This document shows positions 27,996 to 37,055 of a stretch of DNA of 64,000 bases, one piece after another. Each line of letters starts with the position of its first letter. The first letter of the stretch is position 1. The notes beneath the pieces are model-generated. The model was not told the DNA's origin, did no database searches, and saw nothing but the letters and a program-made list of their open reading frames with translations. The DNA is from Euryarchaeota archaeon UBA556 (lineage in GTDB: Archaea; Thermoplasmatota; Poseidoniia; Poseidoniales; Thalassarchaeaceae). The position numbers and the translations under genes were made by a program. The stretch covers positions 17,788 to 81,787 of the forward strand of contig DADI01000032.1 in the NCBI GenBank assembly GCA_002494975.1. Reading direction: 5' to 3'.

Positions 27996-30900
27996 ATGAG
28001 GCGTAAACAAACAGCACTTCTTATGACAGTCCTAATTCTATCTAGTTTAGCCTTTGTTTCTCAAACGCGCCCCCAAGCTCCTGTGGAAAATACCAACCCT
28101 GGTGAAGCAGCAGGAGGAGGCCCTCCTGTAACTGATGAGGATGGAGATAGAATTCCCGATTTTCATGAGGCTGTTTTATTTGGAGAAGATATAATTCTTG
28201 ATACTGGCTCAGAAATTTTACGAATATCCGGTTTAGACTCTAAGAACGGAACTGACAATATGTCGGATCACGATAATGATGGTGCTAGTGCTTTGTTAGA
28301 ATATTGTTGGCCCTATACTTTAGATAAATGTTTTACTGATAGAATTGCTTTAACAGGTAAACCTGGTGAATTGAGTGAATCAGGAATTCGCGAGTGGCTT
28401 GACCCAAGAGTAGCGGATACTGATGGCGATGGTTTACCAGATGGTTATGAAATCTATATGTGCACCGAAGGAGGGTTAGGTTATCTTAACACAACAAGTG
28501 CCTGGACTTGCCTTTGGTTTGACCCATTGGATCCTAGTGATATGTGGGAAGATATTGATCGCTGTGTTGATTTTACATTTGGCTGTGGTGATGGATTTGA
28601 CGTAGACCGAAATGGAGTTATTGATGCTACTGAAATTTATTCTAATTCTGAGGAATATATATTTGGAGCACCTGAGGATTGGATTACTGAGAGAGACGGT
28701 CTTTGGTGCTCGGGTGAAATCAACTTACTAACAATCGGGTCTTGTCAAACTACTGTAGAGAGAGAGACAGGAGATGGTTGGCTTGGAAGTGACCCTACTG
28801 AGTCAGATTCTGATTACTATTCTTGGTCTGAGATTATATCTGTCGGACTTGCCATACCGGGTGATGGGATACCTGATGGTTGGGAAGTGCACTATGGATT
28901 AGATCCAAGAAATGCTAGTGACTCAATTCTTGATTCTGATTCAGATGGTTGGGATTTAGATAGAGATGGGTACATTATTCCAGATACGTCTGTGGCTACA
29001 ACAAGTTGGGGGGAATCATTCAGTAATTATGAAGAATATATGATTCATTATGATGGTGGCGTTTCTGTAACTCCTGGGTTAAGAAGTATAGATATGTCTA
29101 ATTTAGACTCTGAATTTCTGACATTCGACCAATCAACTTCTCCTCAACTTATAGATTCCGCTGTACACACAATTATTCCTGATAACGAAAGAGATCGTCT
29201 AATAATTGGATCGAAATATGGTATAACTATTCTTGATCCATTCAATGATTTATCTACGATTCAGAATCTGCCAGCTGGTATGCAACTTAATTCAATGATA
29301 ATGTGGTCAAAGAATGGAGATGATTATCTTGTAATGCTGACAAATTCTGGTATTACAGTGGTAGAAATGGAAAATGGAATACCACAGTTCGACCTATCTT
29401 CCTTCGGCGATAGTGATTTTAGTTACTCGATTGATTCACTAACTGAGATAGCCGTATTAAATACGGGTAGTGGTAATTTAGATGTTATGTTATTTTCAGG
29501 TCAAAATGTTTGGACTACCTCAATTTCTGGTCCTTCAATGACTCCTCCTGTCTATCTAGAATCTATTTCTGATTTATTATCAAATAATGCTGCGGATGTT
29601 AATACTGCCTTACACATGGATGTAGATGGTCGAGGACCATTATTGCTTATTGGTACTAATGGAGGATTAATTGCTTGGAATACTACAGATGGTTCAGACT
29701 CAGTGGGAGAACCTTGGTGGGTATTCAATAGAGAAAATGCTGAAAATTATGTTCAAAAAGCGGATTTACTTAATATATCTAAATCAGCAATTGTTAATGT
29801 TCTAGAATTGGCTGGACCTAAAGATTCAGCAGGTAATTATGAGTTAATTACAGGTGCATGGATAGGGACTGCAGGAGGGCTCCATCTAATTGATATTGAA
29901 GAAATAATTTCTATGCCACTTTCAGCCTTTGATTCTGAGAGAATGTGGAAAGAAGAAAATTGGTTATCAGGTTCTAATGATGTTCACTCAGTTTATACTT
30001 CCAATGATAACTTAGTGATAGTAGGTTCGAGAGATGGAACATGGGTATTAGAGGGGGGCTATCAGGGAGTTACTGGACTTTCAGATAATCAAACATATTT
30101 GCCCGGTTTAGTAACTTCGATGGCAACTATTGAATCATCTAGTGCAGTATATTTGTTCGCTGGAATATCTCCTGGTAAATATATGAATATCATGCCAATT
30201 AATCCACAATCTTCAGATTCAGACCTTGATGGTATGCCAGATGGATGGGAATTCATCCATGGCTTAGATCCCACTGACCCCTATGATCGTGACCGAGATG
30301 CAGATGCTGATGGAGTATTCTATAATCCAGATATTGGCGAAGGTATTGATAGAAGTTGGACAAATCTTGATGAATACAGATTCATAACGAGTTCTGATAA
30401 TGGATTTAACGGAACTGATCCTAGAGAAACAGATACAGATGGAGATGGTCTTACTGACGGTGAAGAATATTGGGGTTGGTTTACTGAATCAACAAATTTC
30501 GATTGCCATTATCTAAATGATGAATACATATGTGATGAAGACACAGGGATATTATCTCAATCTGTACATTTAGAGGGATGGCTAGGTTCAGGAGCAGGTG
30601 GAGGGACTGATGGTCCAACTGATCCAACAAATATTGACTCCGACGGAGATGGTATGCCTGATGGTTGGGAGATTGAAAACCGTCGTTGGATAGGTGATAT
30701 TTACAACGGAGGAAACCTTTGGACATTAGATCCGAGAGATCCTACTGATGCTAATGACGATGCAGATAATGATGGTCTGTCAAACCTTTGTGAGTATAAG
30801 TGGTCTAACCTTCTTGAGACAGTTATTGAAGAAGGTCTTCCATCACACGGCGAAACATCCGATGCGGCTCTTAATTGGACTACTACGGACCCTAACAATA

Positions 30901-33719
30901 TTGATTCAGATGGTGATTCTCTACCGGACGGTTGGGAGGCTAGATATTCTTGTTCCTGGTCTGTTAATGCGGCTGGTTTGAATCCTCTCAACGGCTCAGA
31001 TGCTCTAAATAACCCGGATGGAGATGGATACGATGTCAATCATAACGGAGTACTGGAACTTGAAGAACAACTGGTTAACTGGATTGAATTCCATTGGAAA
31101 TCAGATATTATTTTCTCAGATACTACTGACAATGGCTTAGTTTTCCCTGAAAATTTTACCACAGTACTGTTTAATGATACATGGGAAAACTTTGCCGAAG
31201 GCTCATTTGGCGAATATGCTACTAATTCCTATAATAGTCTGATAAATGCAACCACCGCTATCGATATAGGATCCGGAAACCCTCTAAACCCAGACTCTGA
31301 TCAAGATGGTATGCCAGATGGTTGGGAATTCTTCCATGCACGTTGGAGTCTTTTCGAGGAGACATGGACTCTCAATCCAGTTAATGAACAAGATAGAACT
31401 GGCGATCCAGATGGTGATGGAATGAATAATTGGGAAGAATATAATGTGATATCCAGTAACTTATCTGAAATCGACTCTTTAATCACAGTCCCACAGTTTT
31501 ACTTGCTATATTTTGGTGGCGAATATCTTCCTAATCCATGGCTATCTGCTGAATCTGCTAGTTCGTTTGGATCATTCTTATCCTCGGAACAAATAAATCT
31601 GACTGGATTAACTGCTGACCCTAATAATCCTGATACAGATTCAGATGGTTTATTAGATGGAATGGAATTAATATTTACAAAATGGAATTCTACAGACAAT
31701 GTTTGGACATTAAACCCTCTTGTTCCAAACGATGGTAACTATGATTCCGATAATGATGGTATTTCTGATCAAATTGAACTTAATTTAACTCTAAATAATC
31801 CTATGAATGGTGGTTTATCTCCTCCTGATGCCCCTAGGTTGTGGGAAGAAGCTGAATATTTAGACCCCTCTGAAGCGGAGAATCGTGTCTATAGAATATT
31901 GTTTAATAAAGAAGGTAGAGCACAAATTGCATTACAACAATTTCAAGATTGGCAAGGCGGTTCTACTGCAAAACCTCTACTTCAAGCATTATTTGGAATC
32001 TCAGATCCAACTTCAGTAGATACTGATAGAGATGGTATGAGTGATGGGTATGAATATTGGTTTACTGAGTGGAATTTAGAAGATAATAGGTGGGAAATGA
32101 ACTTACTCACTGGGACTGATATCAATGTAGATACTGACCAAGACTCTTTTGATTGTAACGGTGACGGCATTATTAGTCCGTCAGAAACTTTTGATAATTT
32201 AGCGGAATTTGAGTCAAGAATATATGGTAAGAAGTTAGCAATAGATAGTATTCCTAATGGTACAGGGCTTGTATCTTATGGGGCCGACGCTGTTAATGCT
32301 TACATTGATGAAGAAAGTATGAGTTATTCTGCAGCCTTTAGCCAATTATATGTTACATTCACTACTAAATCATTACTTTCTTCTGAAAAATCAGGGCTTA
32401 TTAATGAAATAAATCCTGATAACTTCAACATAAGTTTAGCAGGAATCAGTGATCCAACAGATTCTGACTCTGATAGAGATGGAATGCCAGATGGATGGGA
32501 ATATTGTTACTCAGTTTATGGTGAATTCCTTCCTGTAAATGATTACAGATGGTCTATGAACCCTATTAATCCGCTTGACATTAATTACGACCCTGATGCA
32601 GACGGATGGTATGATAGGCAATTCAACGATCAACCTGCTACTCAAGGGAAATGGGAAAATCGTCAATTTACTCCTCTAGCTACTGAGAATCAGATAAGTA
32701 ATGGTGTTCTCGGTCTTTACTTTAGTAATTTAATGGAATATAATAATGGGACCCATCCTTTAGATGCAGATTCTGATGATGATTCAATGATAATGGAACC
32801 TGTTATTACTAATGGTGAGGTAACTAGCTATGTTCAGAACATGAATTTAACTGATGGTAGAGAGGTATTCAAGTATGGTACAAATCCTCTTGATAATGAT
32901 ACAGATGGAGATATGATGCCAGATTTCTATGAATATTACAGAGGTTGGAACGAAACTAATGATAATTGGTCATCCTATCTACAAATACAAGTTCAATGGG
33001 AACAAATTTCATCTAATAACTGGAAACCTGTTCAGATTATAAATGGAGTCATTGCTCGACCTGTATTAAATTCAGTATGGTTTACTCACGATGCTACAAA
33101 TGCAGATGATGCAGGTCAAGACGCAGATATGGATGGTGGTTGGGATTGTTCAGGAGGTAATTGCTTATACGAATCTTACAATAATTTCCAAGAATACTAT
33201 GGTGTAGTGAATGCATCATTATCGTCACCTTCTTTGGTACGTCAGGCCATGCTGAATGATTGTTCAGGGAATTATGTTGAGGAGTGGTGGCAGCTAAGAG
33301 AATCTTTACTGGGCACTTGTTCAGGCTCTTCTGCATTGGATTCTAATTACTTCCGAATGTATAAGATAAATAATAATGATCAATTATTTGCATTAATAAT
33401 AGACGATAATGACCTAGATTATCAATATCTAGATACGTCTGACGATGAAACCTTGTGCAGTGGCGAATGGACTGACTCATATGGAAGATTTGCGGGAGAT
33501 CAATATCATCTTCCAAATACTGGTCTTGGTGAATATGTATTCAGTTGGTGGCTTCTAGATATTGATGGGGACCAAATTGCAGATGGAACCGACCCTACTA
33601 ATTGGGATACTGATGGTGATTGGTTAAATGATTATTTTGAAATTGAAGATGACATGCTAGATGGTATAAGAGGAAACAGCGCGTCTCCAATAAGGTATGA
33701 TGATAGAACTACTTCTTGA
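27996..33719 (+). CDS. Giant secreted TSP3-repeat protein with an internal propeller-like block
   Basis: A 1907-residue exported protein. The signal peptide is at residues 1-25 (TALLMTVLILSSLAFVSQ), followed by a Pro/Gly-rich linker. More than twenty Ca2+-binding DxDxDGxxD units (DTDGDGLPD, DSDLDGMPD, DSDGDGMPD and others), mostly with GWE/GYE and N-P-x-D-x-x-D linkers, fill residues 40-365 and 730-1890. Between them residues about 368-728 have no calcium motifs. They show strands such as LLIGTNGGLIAWNT and LVIVGSRDGTWVLEGG that repeat like blades of a beta-propeller. There is no C-terminal membrane helix, so it is secreted or held through partners. It shares architecture with the protein at 1780-4827 and is probably a paralogue. 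Its stop overlaps the next start (TTGA). Confidence 0.85.
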   Translation: MRRKQTALLMTVLILSSLAFVSQTRPQAPVENTNPGEAAGGGPPVTDEDGDRIPDFHEAVLFGEDIILDTGSEILRISGLDSKNGTDNMSDHDNDGASALLEYCWPYTLDKCFTDRIALTGKPGELSESGIREWLDPRVADTDGDGLPDGYEIYMCTEGGLGYLNTTSAWTCLWFDPLDPSDMWEDIDRCVDFTFGCGDGFDVDRNGVIDATEIYSNSEEYIFGAPEDWITERDGLWCSGEINLLTIGSCQTTVERETGDGWLGSDPTESDSDYYSWSEIISVGLAIPGDGIPDGWEVHYGLDPRNASDSILDSDSDGWDLDRDGYIIPDTSVATTSWGESFSNYEEYMIHYDGGVSVTPGLRSIDMSNLDSEFLTFDQSTSPQLIDSAVHTIIPDNERDRLIIGSKYGITILDPFNDLSTIQNLPAGMQLNSMIMWSKNGDDYLVMLTNSGITVVEMENGIPQFDLSSFGDSDFSYSIDSLTEIAVLNTGSGNLDVMLFSGQNVWTTSISGPSMTPPVYLESISDLLSNNAADVNTALHMDVDGRGPLLLIGTNGGLIAWNTTDGSDSVGEPWWVFNRENAENYVQKADLLNISKSAIVNVLELAGPKDSAGNYELITGAWIGTAGGLHLIDIEEIISMPLSAFDSERMWKEENWLSGSNDVHSVYTSNDNLVIVGSRDGTWVLEGGYQGVTGLSDNQTYLPGLVTSMATIESSSAVYLFAGISPGKYMNIMPINPQSSDSDLDGMPDGWEFIHGLDPTDPYDRDRDADADGVFYNPDIGEGIDRSWTNLDEYRFITSSDNGFNGTDPRETDTDGDGLTDGEEYWGWFTESTNFDCHYLNDEYICDEDTGILSQSVHLEGWLGSGAGGGTDGPTDPTNIDSDGDGMPDGWEIENRRWIGDIYNGGNLWTLDPRDPTDANDDADNDGLSNLCEYKWSNLLETVIEEGLPSHGETSDAALNWTTTDPNNIDSDGDSLPDGWEARYSCSWSVNAAGLNPLNGSDALNNPDGDGYDVNHNGVLELEEQLVNWIEFHWKSDIIFSDTTDNGLVFPENFTTVLFNDTWENFAEGSFGEYATNSYNSLINATTAIDIGSGNPLNPDSDQDGMPDGWEFFHARWSLFEETWTLNPVNEQDRTGDPDGDGMNNWEEYNVISSNLSEIDSLITVPQFYLLYFGGEYLPNPWLSAESASSFGSFLSSEQINLTGLTADPNNPDTDSDGLLDGMELIFTKWNSTDNVWTLNPLVPNDGNYDSDNDGISDQIELNLTLNNPMNGGLSPPDAPRLWEEAEYLDPSEAENRVYRILFNKEGRAQIALQQFQDWQGGSTAKPLLQALFGISDPTSVDTDRDGMSDGYEYWFTEWNLEDNRWEMNLLTGTDINVDTDQDSFDCNGDGIISPSETFDNLAEFESRIYGKKLAIDSIPNGTGLVSYGADAVNAYIDEESMSYSAAFSQLYVTFTTKSLLSSEKSGLINEINPDNFNISLAGISDPTDSDSDRDGMPDGWEYCYSVYGEFLPVNDYRWSMNPINPLDINYDPDADGWYDRQFNDQPATQGKWENRQFTPLATENQISNGVLGLYFSNLMEYNNGTHPLDADSDDDSMIMEPVITNGEVTSYVQNMNLTDGREVFKYGTNPLDNDTDGDMMPDFYEYYRGWNETNDNWSSYLQIQVQWEQISSNNWKPVQIINGVIARPVLNSVWFTHDATNADDAGQDADMDGGWDCSGGNCLYESYNNFQEYYGVVNASLSSPSLVRQAMLNDCSGNYVEEWWQLRESLLGTCSGSSALDSNYFRMYKINNNDQLFALIIDDNDLDYQYLDTSDDETLCSGEWTDSYGRFAGDQYHLPNTGLGEYVFSWWLLDIDGDQIADGTDPTNWDTDGDWLNDYFEIEDDMLDGIRGNSASPIRYDDRTTS

Positions 33720-34231
33720 GTTTCATTGTATTAATTTGCTTGAACATAGTCGCGATGTTTATGAGCGGTGAGGGCGAGATACCGGATCCATCGGAACCTA
33801 TAGAAGAAAAACTCCTTTTTCTTCAGGAAAATATGTCTAATTTCATCAAACAGTATAATCTTCCTCTCATTGAATCAGCCCTTGTGGTATCGAAATATCT
33901 GAATATTCTTTTATCAAAATTGGAAGAAATAGCTTTATTAGAAGAAGAGATATTACCTGATAACATCACTAAACCGTGGCCAATTGTAAGTGACATGGAA
34001 CCTCCCAGAATTGATGAATTTCCTTTGGACAGATTGATGAAAACAATAGATCAAGATAGAATGGATATATTTGATACGATTATTAGAACCGTAATAAATG
34101 GCTCAGAAATACCATTTATTAATACAATAACTCTTATGAGGGATTGGGAGAAATTAATAAGAACCCAATTGGCTAAATCAACTAGTCCCGGTCATCTTTT
34201 TAGCCCTTTGGAGTTACCTGAAAATTTCTAA
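33716..34231 (+). CDS. Small exported helical protein coupled to the TSP3 giant
   Basis: A 171-residue protein of unknown family. It begins with a hydrophobic stretch (FIVLICLNIVAMFMSG) that can act as signal peptide or anchor, followed by a mostly alpha-helical, charged region. TTG at 33716 overlaps the TGA stop of the upstream gene (TTGA), a strong sign of translational coupling. An in-frame ATG further in (start of MFMSG) would remove most of the hydrophobic segment and is less attractive. It may be a partner or anchor for the TSP3 protein, which lacks its own C-terminal anchor (inference). The stop abuts the stop of the next, opposite-strand gene without a spacer. Confidence 0.65.
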   Translation: MSFIVLICLNIVAMFMSGEGEIPDPSEPIEEKLLFLQENMSNFIKQYNLPLIESALVVSKYLNILLSKLEEIALLEEEILPDNITKPWPIVSDMEPPRIDEFPLDRLMKTIDQDRMDIFDTIIRTVINGSEIPFINTITLMRDWEKLIRTQLAKSTSPGHLFSPLELPENF

Positions 34232-34564
34232 TTATTGATTTTCTGCTTTGGCTACTAATCTACTTGAAACCCATAAAGCATCTCCAATTGACCACAAATA
34301 AAGAGAGAACCATAATATTATAGTGAAAAGAAGAGGCAACTGGATTAGAAACCAACCATTAGCTTTCTCATGCTGACGATTGAGATGTTGCCCCAGGAAA
34401 AGAAATGGGATGAGTGATAATAATAATGTGAATAATGGCCTTAATGTGCCCCAAGGGCCGATTCCACCACTTATTTCACTCCAAATAACTCCTATGACAC
34501 CTAGAGGAGTAGCTTTTTCTTGCTCATAATCTTCAGCAAGACTAACAACCAACTCTTCTGTCAT
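34232..34564 (-). CDS. Small two-helix membrane protein
   Basis: A 110-residue protein of unknown family. It has a polar N-terminal half of about 45 residues, then two hydrophobic helices (LFTLLLSLIPFLFLGQ and FLIQLPLLFTIILWFSLYLW) separated by a short basic loop. The tail SIGDALWVSSRLVAKAE after the second helix recalls the aromatic/Asp-Ala turn of TM2-type small membrane proteins, but this is not enough to assign a family. It stands alone on the minus strand and meets the preceding gene stop-to-stop. Confidence 0.6.
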   Translation of the reverse strand: MTEELVVSLAEDYEQEKATPLGVIGVIWSEISGGIGPWGTLRPLFTLLLSLIPFLFLGQHLNRQHEKANGWFLIQLPLLFTIILWFSLYLWSIGDALWVSSRLVAKAENQ

Positions 34565-34650
34565 AATCTGTGCTAAACACTATTGAATGATGAATATAAC
34601 TCTTCATTGTATGGGAAAACGCCAACTATCTAATACTTCTCCAGTTAGCC

Positions 34651-35655
34651 ATGGGTTATCCCAAAGTGTTAGTAACGGGTTATCCCAGATTTTCTAATTT
34701 TGATGAAAATGTTTCAGAAAAATTGATCCAATTAATGAATGATGTTGAATATCAGCCACTTGAAGTCTACACATCATTGTTATCAGTTGATAAGAAAGGT
34801 GCAAATTCTATCGCTCAGAGAATAAATAATGGCGAAAATTTCGATGCGATTATTCATTTGGGTTTTTCAAATTCTAGAGAAATAATTTCTTTGGAGAGAT
34901 TTGCTCATAATCAGTTTGTGATGAATGAGCCTGACAATTCAGGTAGAATGATTACTTCTGGTAAAATAATCGAAGATGATTTAGAGGTTTATGAGACAAC
35001 TGCTCCGATACAGATTATCAATGATAAATTTAATGATATTGACTATGTTTCTTGGAGTTCCGACCCAGGTAGATTTGTATGTAATGAGACATACTTCAGA
35101 ACTTTATCTTCAATCTCTAATAATATTACAACCATTAATGGCCCTCCTACTATCTTTATTCATTTACCGAATGAAAAACATATTGACCTGTTAACGCAAT
35201 TACAAGTCATTGAAAATATAATCGAGTGTATGACATTTAAACCTCAAATAGACGTAGTTGGTGGTTTAATTTTTGATATTCATGGCCGTATATTATCTTG
35301 TAAAAGGCCCAATGGGGGCACTTGGGAGGGATGGTGGGAATTTCCTGGTGGGAAAATTGAACATGGAGAAAATGTCTTTCAAGCTCTAAATAGGGAACTA
35401 ATTGAGGAATTAGACATTAATGTTAACCCTATTAAAATTGAAGAAAAAGTAAATTTTGATTATGGTAACCGTAAGATTGAATTAACAATAATTAATTGTG
35501 GAATTATTTCAGGTGATCAAATTACACTTATTGAGCATGAAGAAATGAGATGGCTATCTCAAGAGGAGTTGCTTGATGTTAATTGGTTGCCTGCGGATCG
35601 TCCTATTTTGGAAAAATGGTTCAATCGAGGATTACCTAATCTTCCTCTAGATTAA
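34651..35655 (+). CDS. Pyrrolidone-carboxyl-peptidase-like (C15) domain fused to a NUDIX hydrolase
   Basis: A 334-residue cytosolic fusion. Residues 1-195 match peptidase family C15, which removes N-terminal pyroglutamate from peptides. The triad positions are all present: E82 in SLERFAHN, C144 in GRFVCNETYF and H171 in IFIHLPNE. Residues about 200-334 are a MutT-like NUDIX domain with the box G234-x5-E240-x7-R248-E-L-x-E252-E253; the usual Gly near its end is Asp255. NUDIX enzymes of this type clean up oxidised or excess nucleotides, and the segment GLIFDIHGRILSCKRPNGG...WWEFPGG fits 8-oxo-dGTP diphosphatases. Why the two activities are joined is not known. The last 20 bases overlap the opposite-strand UPF0201 gene. 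Confidence 0.85.
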   Translation: MGYPKVLVTGYPRFSNFDENVSEKLIQLMNDVEYQPLEVYTSLLSVDKKGANSIAQRINNGENFDAIIHLGFSNSREIISLERFAHNQFVMNEPDNSGRMITSGKIIEDDLEVYETTAPIQIINDKFNDIDYVSWSSDPGRFVCNETYFRTLSSISNNITTINGPPTIFIHLPNEKHIDLLTQLQVIENIIECMTFKPQIDVVGGLIFDIHGRILSCKRPNGGTWEGWWEFPGGKIEHGENVFQALNRELIEELDINVNPIKIEEKVNFDYGNRKIELTIINCGIISGDQITLIEHEEMRWLSQEELLDVNWLPADRPILEKWFNRGLPNLPLD

Positions 35656-36154
35656 TGGTTGGCCTTCCTCTTTTATCAAACCATTCAGAAGGCTCGCCGT
35701 TATATCTCATTGAATATTCATCTTTGGAATATCTCGGTATTTCATTCCTTCCTTCATGCCATGTTTGTTGTTCCAGCCATAAATCTAATTCATCTCCAGC
35801 CAAACTGATACTTATCTTACCGCCAAGAGTATTTTCATCTAAAACAAAAGAAATTTTACCTGCTATTGCGGCTTGCCTAGATATGTCAAATACTGTAGAA
35901 TCAAATTCTAAGTCCATAGACATTACATCTAATGCAGTATCAAGTATTCTTTGTATCCTTAACTGTTTGAAGAAAAGATCTGAATTCTTTGAAAATCCAC
36001 TAATTATCACTGCTTTGTTTTTATTAGGAAAAGTGCCTTTTTTGGGTAGATCCTCCGAATTCCAGTCAGGAAAAAAAACATTTATTGATTCAACTATTTT
36101 TTCCGCATCCTCATACGGTTGGACTAGAGATGAGATGACTATTCGCGGCTCCAT
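35636..36154 (-). CDS. UPF0201 (PF01877) predicted RNA-binding protein
   Basis: A 172-residue protein with the signatures of the archaeal UPF0201 family: an N-terminal SSLVQPYEDAEKIVESI segment, QLRIQRILDTA in the middle and SRQAAIAGKISFV followed by a beta strand. The family is nearly universal in archaea and is suspected to bind RNA or act with the exosome; direct evidence is thin. The protein is soluble and of normal length, with about 30 extra C-terminal residues rich in charged groups. It overlaps the 3' end of the PCP-NUDIX gene tail to tail. A plus-strand open frame over the same bases is a shadow. Confidence 0.8.
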   Translation of the reverse strand: MEPRIVISSLVQPYEDAEKIVESINVFFPDWNSEDLPKKGTFPNKNKAVIISGFSKNSDLFFKQLRIQRILDTALDVMSMDLEFDSTVFDISRQAAIAGKISFVLDENTLGGKISISLAGDELDLWLEQQTWHEGRNEIPRYSKDEYSMRYNGEPSEWFDKRGRPTINLEED

Positions 36155-36249
36155 TGCTTACCGCACCAACAAAACAGTCATGAGTTCTCTGTTTGAAAAA
36201 TCTCCCATGTACACGAATGATTGAAATTGAATAGTTGCTGAGAAGTATC

Positions 36250-37005
36250 ATGGCTGAGCGTTCAGGTACTATAGCAGCGGCTCTATTTTTAATGCCAAGT
36301 ATATGTGTAATATCAATTAGATATGGTTTACCTACTGTGAATGAGGTTATTTCTAACGATATAATTATTGAATTAGGAATTCATAGTCTTGCATTATTAA
36401 TTGGTATTTTTATGTATGTCAAATATGGAGTAGTTGAAGATCATGAGTACCATAGGTCTGCCATCATTAAGAGGTTAAGTAAATCTTATTCCCAAGAAGA
36501 CAAAGGTCTTTGGGATAAGAGTGATAATGCAATATTGAAACTTGAAGAAAATGCAAAATCAAGTGTCAAGGGACGTAAGGGGCAATTAGTTCAGGCAAAA
36601 ATGTCAGGTAATATTGGTTCATTAAATGTTGAGTCATCTGAAATTGAAGTTGAAGAGGATTTAGATATTGAAATCGTAACTCATCACCGCGGAGTTAATA
36701 CAATTATAGATGAAAAGGTATTAGAAAATAGAATTGTCAAGCCGAAAAAATCTTTCATAACTCGTAGATTAGAGAAGTCTGCATCTAGAAGAATTGAGCG
36801 GAAAAAGATTAAGCAGCAAAGAAAAAACACCAACGAGAATACAAATTTTGCAAAATCTAAGACTATTAATGGAGAATCAGATAATCATTGGGATATGCCA
36901 ATTTCGTCAAATCTAACTAAATCAGTAGTACCTTGTAAAGAATGTGGGACTTTGAATAATTCTACGAATCCTTACTGTACATCTTGTGGTACATACCTAT
37001 CTTGA
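36250..37005 (+). CDS. Two-helix membrane protein with C-terminal zinc ribbon
   Basis: About 251 residues from the ATG at 36250 (an in-frame TTG at 36235 is an alternative). Two hydrophobic helices (about residues 6-25 and 40-58) lie at the N-terminus. They are followed by a long, basic, Lys/Arg/Ser-rich cytoplasmic region with helix-forming stretches (TRRLEKSASRRIERKKIKQQRK). The end is a compact zinc ribbon, CKECGTLN...YCTSCGTYL. The basic region could contact RNA, DNA or ribosomes at the membrane (inference). The family is not recognised. The gene lies 50 bases before dnaJ on the same strand, so co-transcription is likely. Confidence 0.7.
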   Translation: MAERSGTIAAALFLMPSICVISIRYGLPTVNEVISNDIIIELGIHSLALLIGIFMYVKYGVVEDHEYHRSAIIKRLSKSYSQEDKGLWDKSDNAILKLEENAKSSVKGRKGQLVQAKMSGNIGSLNVESSEIEVEEDLDIEIVTHHRGVNTIIDEKVLENRIVKPKKSFITRRLEKSASRRIERKKIKQQRKNTNENTNFAKSKTINGESDNHWDMPISSNLTKSVVPCKECGTLNNSTNPYCTSCGTYLS

Positions 37006-37055
37006 GAATGCAACTATTCAAAGCGGACAGATTGAAGGAGTGTTTGGGTGAAGTC

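Noticed and set aside
35655-36224. Plus-strand open frame of 189 residues
   Set aside because: It lies opposite the UPF0201 gene, whose family motifs are clear, and its composition is Ser/Phe/Leu-rich as expected for an antisense frame.
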